Assembly (NCBI GenBank): GCA_037443685.1
Contig: JBBINX010000017.1
Location: 1 to 29,995, forward strand
Reading direction: 5' to 3'
Origin: JAHJRJ01 sp037443685
GTDB taxonomy: Bacteria > Bacteroidota > Ignavibacteria > UBA10030 > BY39
Length of the DNA: 29,995 bases
Position 1 is the stretch's first letter; each line of letters starts with the position of its first letter. Below are positions 8,302 through 14,051 of the stretch, one piece after another. The notes under the pieces were generated by a model. The model saw only the letters and a list, made by a program, of their open reading frames with translations. It made no database searches and was not told the DNA's origin. Both the position numbers and the translations under genes were made by a program.

Positions 8302-8502
8302 ATGACAAGATTATTTCGATCTGAACAAAACAAAAAAATTGCGGGTGTATGCGGTGGTATTGGTGAATTTTTTGATATAGACCCTACCTTAATCCGTCTG
8401 GTTTTTATCTTCTTAGGTCTAGCTACTGGCTTAGTTCCTTTTATCATCGGTTATATAATCGCTTGGTGGATTGTACCGACAAAATCAGAAATTGAAAAAT
8501 GA
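8302..8502 (+). CDS. PspC-domain small membrane protein
   Basis: A 66-residue protein of the PspC family: an N-terminal cytoplasmic motif RSEQNKKIAGVCGGIGEFFDID (6-27), then PTLIRLVFIFLGLATGLVPFIIGYIIAWWIVP (28-59), which contains the single hydrophobic region with the typical Trp-Trp-Ile-Val-Pro end. PspC proteins take part in envelope-stress responses in enterobacteria; in other phyla the role is often unknown. The ATG at 8302 is chosen because AGAAAGAGAAAA precedes it and the family's conserved region starts right after; an in-frame GTG at 8236 would add an unconserved 22-residue extension. Its stop overlaps the next start (ATGA), so it is translationally coupled to a tiny membrane peptide. 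Confidence 0.88.
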   Translation: MTRLFRSEQNKKIAGVCGGIGEFFDIDPTLIRLVFIFLGLATGLVPFIIGYIIAWWIVPTKSEIEK

Positions 8503-8630
8503 AACTTCTTTTAAAATTAATAACCTTTCCTATCTGGCTTCCATTTAAGATAATCTGGGTGTTTATTAAAATCTTTTTAACTTTGGCAGTCATAATATTT
8601 ATTCTTTATTTACTCAAGGATATTTTTTGA
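8499..8630 (+). CDS. Small hydrophobic membrane peptide (43 residues), unknown function
   Basis: The start ATG overlaps the PspC-like stop codon (ATGA), the arrangement of translationally coupled genes. The peptide begins MKLLLKLITFPIWLPFK, has an aromatic- and proline-containing amphipathic first part (about 1-20) and a membrane segment IKIFLTLAVIIFILYLL (23-39), and ends KDIF. I do not recognise a family. Coupling to a PspC protein suggests that it works at the membrane with it, which is an inference. A short hydrophobic reading frame in AT-rich DNA could be chance, but the exact overlap and the absence of an intervening stop favour a real gene. Confidence 0.55.
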   Translation: MKLLLKLITFPIWLPFKIIWVFIKIFLTLAVIIFILYLLKDIF

Positions 8631-8692
8631 TGTTAGCCAAAATATTTTGTATTTATGTATAATTTATTTATATTTTATACAGAATAAATATT

Positions 8693-8764
8693 GCGGGAGT
8701 AATTCAGTGGTAGAATGTCAGCTTCCCAAGCTGGACGTCGCGGGTTCAAGTCCCGTCTCCCGCT
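8693..8764 (+). tRNA. tRNA-Gly (anticodon CCC)
   Basis: A 72-base cloverleaf. The acceptor arm GCGGGAG (8693-8699) pairs with CTCCCGC (8757-8763), with discriminator T at 8764. The anticodon stem has the loop TTCCCAA, giving anticodon CCC. The T arm contains GGGTTCAAGTCCC. No 3' CCA is encoded. A tRNA-Val gene follows 16 bases later, so the two may be co-transcribed. Confidence 0.95.
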
Positions 8765-8780
8765 CTCGTATAAAAATATT

Positions 8781-8855
8781 GGACGCTTAGCTCAGCTGGT
8801 TCAGAGCGCCGCCCTTACAAGGCGGAGGTCGCAGGTTCGATCCCCGCAGCGTCCA
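8781..8855 (+). tRNA. tRNA-Val (anticodon TAC)
   Basis: A 75-base cloverleaf. The acceptor arm GGACGCT (8781-8787) pairs with AGCGTCC (8848-8854), with discriminator A at 8855. The anticodon stem CCGCC/GGCGG encloses the loop CTTACAA, giving anticodon TAC. The D arm GCTCAGCTGGTTCAGAGC and the T arm AGGTTCGATCC are standard. No CCA is encoded; the bases after the discriminator are CAAAA. Confidence 0.96.
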
Positions 8856-8935
8856 CAAAACATTCTTTATTTTTTAAACCATCTCCATCCTTCCCAATTC
8901 TTAAATTTTGATATATTTGTAATTTACACGACCTA

Positions 8936-8957
8936 TTAGCATATTCGCTTATGCAAA
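8936..8957 (+). promoter_or_regulatory. Candidate ArsR operator upstream of the ars operon
   Basis: The inverted repeat TT-A-GCATA-N6-TATGC-A-AA is centred 34 bases upstream of the first start codon of the ars operon (8981). Hyphenated AT-rich dyads of this kind are typical binding sites for ArsR/SmtB repressors, and an ArsR is encoded in the operon. A weak promoter, TTGTAA (8918-8923), 16 bases, CATATT (8940-8945), would overlap the repeat, consistent with repression by occlusion. This is a pattern-based prediction. Confidence 0.45.
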
Positions 8958-8980
8958 TAACCTTATCATTGGATTAGTTC

Positions 8981-9763
8981 ATGGATTGGAAAAAAGAATG
9001 GAAACCGCTTGTTCTTATGGTCGGGATTTTTCTTCTTCTATATTACCTCCCCATCGGAAACCAGAGATTCGATAACGCAATTCACGAAGCGTTGCAGCTT
9101 GTCAAGTGGTATGCTCACCAGCATGTAATATTGTGCCTTATCCCAGCATTCTTCATTGCGGGAGCGATTGGTGTTTTTGTCAGTCAAACTTCAGTAATGA
9201 AGTACTTGGGAACGAAAGCGAATAAATTTTTATCGTACAGTGTTGCTTCTGTTTCAGGAACATTACTAGCAGTCTGCTCATGCACTGTCCTGCCGCTTTT
9301 CGCAGGTATCTACTGGATGGGTGCTGGCATCGGACCGGCATCGGTATTCCTTTATTCTGGTCCCGCGATTAATGTTCTTGCTATTATTCTCACCGCTCGT
9401 GTGTTAGGAATTGAGTTGGGTATTGCCCGTGCTGTCGGAGCAATCGTTTTCAGCGTAGTTATAGGTTTATTGATGCATTTCATTTTTCGGAAAGAAGAAG
9501 AAGCAATAATAAATGCGTTTGCTGATGGTATTAAGAGAGGAGTGTTGGAATGGAAGATAATCAACATAGAAGATGCTGGAAATGAGCACTTTGAGGACGA
9601 TTATCAACTGTACACACAGTCCCTCGTCATTGTCGAAATTCGCAACGGTAAACAACAGCGATGGAAGAATTTGGAAAAGATTTGGGAGCTTGTTAGTATG
9701 AAGGAGGCATATCTTCACTATGTACAAGAAGAAGTCAAATCGTATCTTCAGGGGAATGCCTAA
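8981..9763 (+). CDS. Chimeric protein: N-terminal half of an ArsP-type permease fused to the C-terminal part of an ArsF-like protein
   Basis: Residues 1-170 match the first half of the COG0701 permease family: about five membrane helices with the signature VCSCTVLPLFAGIYWMGAG (Cys99 and Cys101) and YSGPAINVLAI. This family usually has a second, homologous membrane half and 300-440 residues; here it is absent. After FRKEEEA (residues 169-175) the sequence turns soluble, and AFADGIKRGVLEWKIINIED (179-198) with WKNLEKIWELV (228-238) and a VQEEVKSYL end resembles the C-terminal two-thirds of ArsF-family nitrophenyl-reductase subunits, without their N-terminal CxxC region. The simplest reading is a deletion that joined two neighbouring genes in frame near 9491-9520. 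It is first in the ars operon, and its stop overlaps arsG (TAATG). Activity is uncertain. Confidence 0.7.
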   Translation: MDWKKEWKPLVLMVGIFLLLYYLPIGNQRFDNAIHEALQLVKWYAHQHVILCLIPAFFIAGAIGVFVSQTSVMKYLGTKANKFLSYSVASVSGTLLAVCSCTVLPLFAGIYWMGAGIGPASVFLYSGPAINVLAIILTARVLGIELGIARAVGAIVFSVVIGLLMHFIFRKEEEAIINAFADGIKRGVLEWKIINIEDAGNEHFEDDYQLYTQSLVIVEIRNGKQQRWKNLEKIWELVSMKEAYLHYVQEEVKSYLQGNA

Positions 9764-10452
9764 TGGATACACTTCTCGTTGGTGGTTTATCGGCTTTGTG
9801 GCTTGGGATTCTGACAAGTATCAGTCCATGTCCGCTTGCAACGAACATTGCAGCAATCTCTTATGTCGGCAGGCAGGTTGGTAATACTCGTTCGGTGTTG
9901 TTATCCGGTATGATGTATTCACTTGGCAGGATGTTGACATATCTGATAATCGCGATAGTGTTGATATCCAGTATTCTTGCCATACCGGAAGTTTCAAACA
10001 CACTACAAAAATATATGAACAAATTGTTGGGACCGATACTGATAATTGTCGGGATGTTTCTTTTAGAGCTTCTTTCGATTTCTATCCCCGGTATCCGTGC
10101 CAGCGAAAAAATGCAAAACAGATTAAAGGGTAACGGTGTGATCGGTGCTGGCTTTCTTGGGATGGTCTTTGCGCTCTCTTTCTGCCCGACTTCGGCGGCG
10201 TTATTCTTCGGAAGTCTTATTCCTTTATCGTTGAAATATGAATCGAACATTTTACTGCCGTCGATTTACGGAATCGGAACAGCGCTACCCGTTTTTGTTT
10301 TTTCTTTTTTAATAGCGTTCAGTGCTCAGCTTGTCGGTAAGGTATTCAATAAACTCACCCAGATAGAATTGTGGCTAAGGAGAATTACCGGCGGTGTTTT
10401 TATCATTGTAGGAATTTATTTTTGTTTGATCTACATATTCCGAGTTTTATGA
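9763..10452 (+). CDS. ArsG-type/DsbD-CcdA-like membrane transporter
   Basis: A 229-residue integral membrane protein with about six helices. It has the DsbD/CcdA layout of two homologous helix bundles, each carrying a Cys-Pro motif: SISPCPLATN (Cys23) and LSFCPTSAALFFG (Cys141). In DsbD/CcdA such a cysteine pair passes electrons across the membrane. The motif SPCPLATNIAAISYVGRQ resembles the family annotated as ArsG, an efflux permease for aromatic arsenicals described with ArsE and ArsF. The start ATG shares one base with the previous stop. Its place between an ArsF-like fusion and ArsR supports an arsenic role. Whether it exports arsenicals or moves reducing equivalents cannot be decided from sequence; a generic CcdA-like role is the alternative. 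Confidence 0.75.
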   Translation: MDTLLVGGLSALWLGILTSISPCPLATNIAAISYVGRQVGNTRSVLLSGMMYSLGRMLTYLIIAIVLISSILAIPEVSNTLQKYMNKLLGPILIIVGMFLLELLSISIPGIRASEKMQNRLKGNGVIGAGFLGMVFALSFCPTSAALFFGSLIPLSLKYESNILLPSIYGIGTALPVFVFSFLIAFSAQLVGKVFNKLTQIELWLRRITGGVFIIVGIYFCLIYIFRVL

Positions 10453-10476
10453 TGATTATTGAAAAAGGAAAAACTT

Positions 10477-10860
10477 ATGCGTAACCTTGCAAATTTATTT
10501 AAAGCATTATGCGATGAATCCCGATTGCGGATCCTCAACCTCCTTGTGCATACTGGTGAATTATGTGTGTGCGATATGCAGCGTATTCTAAAATTCTCAC
10601 AACCAAAAGTTTCCCGCCATCTCACTTATCTCAAGAATGCAGGTCTGGTTGTTGATCAGAGGAAAGGAATGTGGGTTATCTACTCACTCGCGAATGCCGA
10701 GGATGAAACAACAAAACGGTTGATGAAAGAATTGAAAGACATTTTCGACCTAAATCCGAATTTAAAAGAGGATCTGATGCAATTAAAGCGAGCGATAAAG
10801 GACGGTACATGTACTACTTATTGTGTGATCTATCCCAAAAAATCAAAACGGAAAAATTAA
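10477..10860 (+). CDS. arsR: ArsR/SmtB-family metalloregulatory repressor
   Basis: A 127-residue winged-helix repressor that leaves its operator when As(III) or Sb(III) binds. The sensor motif ELCVCDM (28-34; Cys30 and Cys32) matches the alpha-3N arsenic site of E. coli-type ArsR, and the recognition helix is SQPKVSRHLTYLKNAGLV (41-58). An additional pair, Cys112 and Cys116 (TCTTYC), lies at the C-terminus and could add a ligand. The ATG at 10477 follows AAAAAGGAAAA and precedes the conserved NLFKALCDESRLRIL; an in-frame TTG at 10459 is less likely. It is third in the operon, so it would control its own synthesis through the upstream dyad at 8936-8957. Confidence 0.93.
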   Translation: MRNLANLFKALCDESRLRILNLLVHTGELCVCDMQRILKFSQPKVSRHLTYLKNAGLVVDQRKGMWVIYSLANAEDETTKRLMKELKDIFDLNPNLKEDLMQLKRAIKDGTCTTYCVIYPKKSKRKN

Positions 10861-10876
10861 AACAAACGATGGAAAG

Positions 10877-11329
10877 ATGAATCATAAATTATCAAATAAT
10901 AATCCCACAAAACGAATATTGATTCTTTGCACCGGCAATTCCTGCCGCAGTCAGATGGCTGAAGGATTTTTAAAATTTGTTGCGCAAGATTTAGAAGTTT
11001 ATTCTGCCGGAACAGACCCATCTTCTAAGGTTCATCCAAAAGCAATACAAGTGATGAAGGAAGTTGGAATCGATCTTTCAAAAAATTATCCTAAAACGGT
11101 AAATCAATTTCTAAATGAGTCATTCGATTATGTAATAACTGTATGTGATAATGCTAAAGAAACTTGTCCGGTTTTTCTTGGCAGGGTTGGTAAGCATTTA
11201 AATATTGGATTTGAAGATCCTGCCGAAGCAACTGGTACAGAAGAAGAAAATTTTTCTGTCTTCAGAAAAGTTCGGGACCAGATAATGAAAGATTTTCTGA
11301 AATTTTATCAAGATAACATAAGGAATTAA
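10877..11329 (+). CDS. arsC: Arsenate reductase, thioredoxin-coupled (low-molecular-weight phosphatase fold)
   Basis: It reduces arsenate to arsenite, which the ACR3 exporter of the same operon can remove. The 150 residues contain the P-loop CTGNSCRS (Cys18 to Arg24, CX5R) and a redox pair in VCDNAKETCP (Cys90 and Cys97). The spacing of this triad equals Cys10/Cys82/Cys89 of the Staphylococcus pI258 enzyme, which is regenerated by thioredoxin, not glutaredoxin. FEDPAEATGTEEE follows, as in family members. The start ATG at 10877 lies 16 bases after the arsR stop with GGAAAG ahead. A small thioredoxin-like gene begins two bases after its stop and could supply electrons. Confidence 0.93.
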   Translation: MNHKLSNNNPTKRILILCTGNSCRSQMAEGFLKFVAQDLEVYSAGTDPSSKVHPKAIQVMKEVGIDLSKNYPKTVNQFLNESFDYVITVCDNAKETCPVFLGRVGKHLNIGFEDPAEATGTEEENFSVFRKVRDQIMKDFLKFYQDNIRN

Positions 11330-11331
11330 AA

Positions 11332-11586
11332 ATGTTAGAGATTAAAGTTTTAGGTTCAGGATGCACAAATTGTGTGACACTGGAAAAACCTTGCAGGGAA
11401 GTTGTTGCTGAAAATGCCATCGAAGCGAATATACAGAAAGTGACAGACTTCAAAGAAATAGCAGGTTTTGGAATTATTAGCACACCCGGTTTAGTTATCA
11501 ACGGCAAAGTTGTGCTAAGCGGTAAACTTCCTACGAAATCAACTCTGACACATTGGTTGATGAATGCATTGGCGGGTGAAGGTTAA
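11332..11586 (+). CDS. Small thioredoxin/glutaredoxin-like redox protein (TM0996/MTH895 type, ArsE-like)
   Basis: An 84-residue single-domain thioredoxin fold: strand LEIKVLGSG, redox motif CTNC (11-14), helix, second strand NIQKVTDF, the cis-proline segment STPGLVING (Pro52) and a C-terminal helix. This is the redox-active disulfide protein 2 family (TM0996/MTH895), the same type as ArsE, which works with ArsF in nitroaromatic arsenical reduction. A third cysteine (Cys21) is less usual. It follows arsC by two bases and so could also act as the reductant of ArsC. Which partner it serves cannot be told from sequence. Confidence 0.87.
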   Translation: MLEIKVLGSGCTNCVTLEKPCREVVAENAIEANIQKVTDFKEIAGFGIISTPGLVINGKVVLSGKLPTKSTLTHWLMNALAGEG

Positions 11587-11625
11587 TTTACAGTTTAGGA
11601 GAAAATAAATTCGAAAAAAAATAAA

Positions 11626-11751
11626 GTGCAAGTTTGGCATTTCGCCGGCTGTTCCAACTCAGCTGAAATGATTAAGCGAGTTATGGAAACTATTAATCAA
11701 CGGGAATTCGAGATTGAGTATGAAGAAAGTAAATTAAAGGAGAGAAGATGA
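11626..11751 (+). CDS. Very short thioredoxin-like ORF or gene remnant (41 residues from GTG)
   Basis: The open frame reads VQVWHFAGCSNSAEMIKRVM and then a helix and strand ending FEIEYEESKLKERR, and its stop overlaps the ACR3 start (ATGA). Strand, CxxS turn (CSNS), helix, strand is how a thioredoxin fold begins, but the rest of the domain is missing. No ATG exists. GTG at 11626 is a possible start with no ribosome site nearby, whereas a good AGGAG (11597-11601) lies three bases before an in-frame ATA at 11605, which would give 48 residues. It may be a translated coupling peptide or the remnant of a lost redox gene. I do not recognise a full family. Confidence 0.4.
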   Translation: MQVWHFAGCSNSAEMIKRVMETINQREFEIEYEESKLKERR

Positions 11752-12797
11752 GCACACTTACAAAAAAATTATCGTTTTTAGACCGCTACTTAACGTTATG
11801 GATATTCCTCGCTATGTTCGTCGGTGTTTTTTCGGGCTATCTCTTTCCGGGGATAGTCAATTTCTGGAATTCATTTCAAAGCGGAACCACAAACATACCC
11901 ATTGCTATCGGACTTATTTTAATGATGTATCCGCCTTTAGCAAAGGTTAAGTACGAAGAACTTATCGATGTATTCAAGAATGTCAAAGTCCTTGCTTTAT
12001 CGCTGGTTCAGAATTGGATTATTGGACCAATCTTAATGTTTGTTCTTGCAATAGTTTTTCTTCAAGACTACCCGCATTATATGGCTGGTTTAATTATGAT
12101 TGGGTTAGCACGCTGTATTGCTATGGTAATAGTATGGAACGAGCTTGCAAAAGGAGATACAGAATACGCCGCTGGTTTGGTTGCGTTCAACTCAATTTTC
12201 CAAGTTCTCTTCTTTTCGGTTTACGCTTATGTATTCTTAACGGTTTTACCTAACTGGCTCGGTTTGCAATCATTCAAAGTTGATATAACAATCGGGCAAA
12301 TTGCCGAAAGTGTTTTTATTTATCTCGGCATTCCTTTCATAGCAGGAATGATTACGCGCTTCACATTGATAAAGCTGAAAAACAAAGAATGGTATCATAC
12401 AAAGTTTATTCCAAAGATCAGTCCGATAACTCTAATTGCGCTTCTATTTACAATCGTTGTTATGTTCTCGTTGAAAGGTGAGTACATTGTAAAGATCCCG
12501 GTCGATGTAGTCCGCATTGCTATTCCGCTTGTGATTTATTTCGTGATAATGTTCCTAGTTTCTTTTTATATGGGCAGAAAAATAGGGGCGGATTATTCAA
12601 AGACTGCCACACTTTCGTTCACAGCAGCAAGTAATAATTTTGAATTAGCAATAGCAGTTGCAATTGCGGTGTTTGGCATTAATTCCGGCGAGGCATTTGC
12701 GGCAGTAATTGGACCGCTTGTTGAAGTGCCGGTTCTCATCAGTCTTGTAAATGTAGCCCTGTATTTTCAACGAAAATATTTCAAAGCGATTGATTAA
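11748..12797 (+). CDS. acr3: ACR3-family arsenite efflux permease
   Basis: An inner-membrane exporter of arsenite in the bile/arsenite/riboflavin transporter superfamily. The 349 residues have about ten membrane helices. The signature GLARCIAMVIVWNELAKGD (119-137) contains the conserved Cys123 needed for arsenite transport in characterised ACR3 proteins, and FTAASNNFELAIAVAIAVFGI near residue 290 contains the crossover-helix motif with a conserved Glu. It starts inside the preceding short ORF (ATGA overlap) and is preceded by AAAGGAGAGAAG, a strong ribosome site. It is the main detoxification step: ArsC-produced arsenite leaves here. The gene is often also called arsB in annotations, although ArsB is an unrelated family. 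Confidence 0.95.
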   Translation: MSTLTKKLSFLDRYLTLWIFLAMFVGVFSGYLFPGIVNFWNSFQSGTTNIPIAIGLILMMYPPLAKVKYEELIDVFKNVKVLALSLVQNWIIGPILMFVLAIVFLQDYPHYMAGLIMIGLARCIAMVIVWNELAKGDTEYAAGLVAFNSIFQVLFFSVYAYVFLTVLPNWLGLQSFKVDITIGQIAESVFIYLGIPFIAGMITRFTLIKLKNKEWYHTKFIPKISPITLIALLFTIVVMFSLKGEYIVKIPVDVVRIAIPLVIYFVIMFLVSFYMGRKIGADYSKTATLSFTAASNNFELAIAVAIAVFGINSGEAFAAVIGPLVEVPVLISLVNVALYFQRKYFKAID

Positions 12798-12832
12798 TCT
12801 GACATATTTAAACAAATAATTTAATTAGAGAA

Positions 12833-14023
12833 ATGTCGGAATCACAAACATCTTCGAACGACGAATCGCGATCGACGATAAAGACCTTCGCAGCTGCATC
12901 ATTCTTAAACGATATGGGTTCGGATATGATTTATCCAATCTGGCCCCTGTTCATTCGCAGTGTACTGGGTGCAAACATGACAGTTCTCGGAATTCTCGAC
13001 GGACTTGGAGAAGCCATAGTTTCATTATCTCAAGCGGGTTCAGGATATTTATCTGACCGAATTCATAAGAGAAAGATTTTCATCTGGCTTGGTTATCTGA
13101 TGGGTGCATTCTCTCGTGTCGGATATTCTATATCGGTGACATGGACGACGGTACTTCCATTCCGGATTCTCGACCGTGCGGGGAAAATCCGGAGTGCACC
13201 GCGCGATGCCATAATTGCTGATATATCTACTAATCATAATCGCTGTAAAAACTTTGGCTTGCTTCGCACTGCAGACCATCTCGGTGCCGTAATCGGGATT
13301 ATTGTTTGCTTGTTGTTGGTCGACTCGCTCAGTTTCTCAACTATTTTCGCAATCGCAGCAATACCTTCTGTTATCGGTGTAGCGTTGATACTGTTATTCA
13401 TTAAGGAACGTCCAGCAGAAAAAATTCGTGCTTTCAAAGGGATCCGCTTCAAGGACTTAAGTAATAATTTCAAATTGTTTCTGGTAGTCAGCGCAATATT
13501 TTCCATTGGCTCTTTTAGCTATTCTTTTTTACTCATCTATGCTAAAGAAATTGGTTTTACAATTAAGACTGTTCCGATTCTTTATTTGATATTTACAGTC
13601 GCTGCAGCTCTATCATCATATCCATTCGGATATTTAGCTGATAAGTATGGAAGAAAAAATGTAATCGCTATTGGATTTTCATTGTGGGCAACCGTGTGCA
13701 TCGGATTTATCGCCGCAAATAGTTTCTTACTCATCCTCTTACTTTTTATTTTATACGGACTGCAAAAAGGAGCGCTTGAGACGGTTCAAAAAGCTTTTGT
13801 GGCTGAATTAAGTCCTGAACAAATAAGGGCGAGCTGTTTGGGGGGATTCCAGATGGTAATTGGTCTGTGCGCATTTCCCGCCTCATTGATTGCGGGTTTA
13901 TTGTGGGATAATTTTGGGAAAGAAGCTACGATGATTTACTCCATTATTCTGTCGATAATTTCAATCGGGTTGTTGTTTTGGACGAAAGAAACTAAGAATA
14001 TTCAACAATCAATAGTCAATTAA
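12833..14023 (+). CDS. MFS transporter at the end of the ars operon
   Basis: A 396-residue major facilitator protein with about twelve helices. The N-terminal half has SFLNDMGSDMIYPIWPLF and the loop 2-3 motif GYLSDRIHKRK; between helices 4 and 5 is RILDRAGKIRSAPRDAIIAD, and the second half has the matching GYLADKYGRKN loop. This subgroup often sits in arsenic operons. The substrate is unknown. ArsJ, the MFS exporter of 1-arseno-3-phosphoglycerate, is paired with a dedicated GAPDH, which is absent here, so I do not call it ArsJ. It follows acr3 by 35 bases and converges on the cyclase gene at 14052. Confidence 0.85.
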   Translation: MSESQTSSNDESRSTIKTFAAASFLNDMGSDMIYPIWPLFIRSVLGANMTVLGILDGLGEAIVSLSQAGSGYLSDRIHKRKIFIWLGYLMGAFSRVGYSISVTWTTVLPFRILDRAGKIRSAPRDAIIADISTNHNRCKNFGLLRTADHLGAVIGIIVCLLLVDSLSFSTIFAIAAIPSVIGVALILLFIKERPAEKIRAFKGIRFKDLSNNFKLFLVVSAIFSIGSFSYSFLLIYAKEIGFTIKTVPILYLIFTVAAALSSYPFGYLADKYGRKNVIAIGFSLWATVCIGFIAANSFLLILLLFILYGLQKGALETVQKAFVAELSPEQIRASCLGGFQMVIGLCAFPASLIAGLLWDNFGKEATMIYSIILSIISIGLLFWTKETKNIQQSIVN

Positions 14024-14028
14024 CAACT
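14011..14028. repeat. 18-base sequence shared with 26315-26332
   Basis: AATAGTCAATTAACAACT occurs here at the 3' end of the MFS gene and again at 26315-26332, across the 3' end of the LD-carboxypeptidase gene. Just downstream here is ACAATTGAAAATTGT (14029-14043), a short dyad between the convergent MFS and cyclase genes that could weakly terminate transcription. Similar TCAATTAACAA-type low-complexity stretches are common in AT-rich FCB genomes. Confidence 0.4.
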
Positions 14029-14051
14029 ACAATTGAAAATTGTCAAATAGC

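Noticed and set aside
8715..8939. Plus-strand open frame over the tRNA genes
   Set aside because: It covers tRNA-Gly and tRNA-Val and encodes a tRNA-derived sequence; both cloverleaves are complete, so it is not a gene.
12833..14023. ArsJ (1-arseno-3-phosphoglycerate exporter)
   Set aside because: The MFS gene lacks the neighbouring GAPDH that defines the ArsJ pathway, so only a generic MFS call is made.
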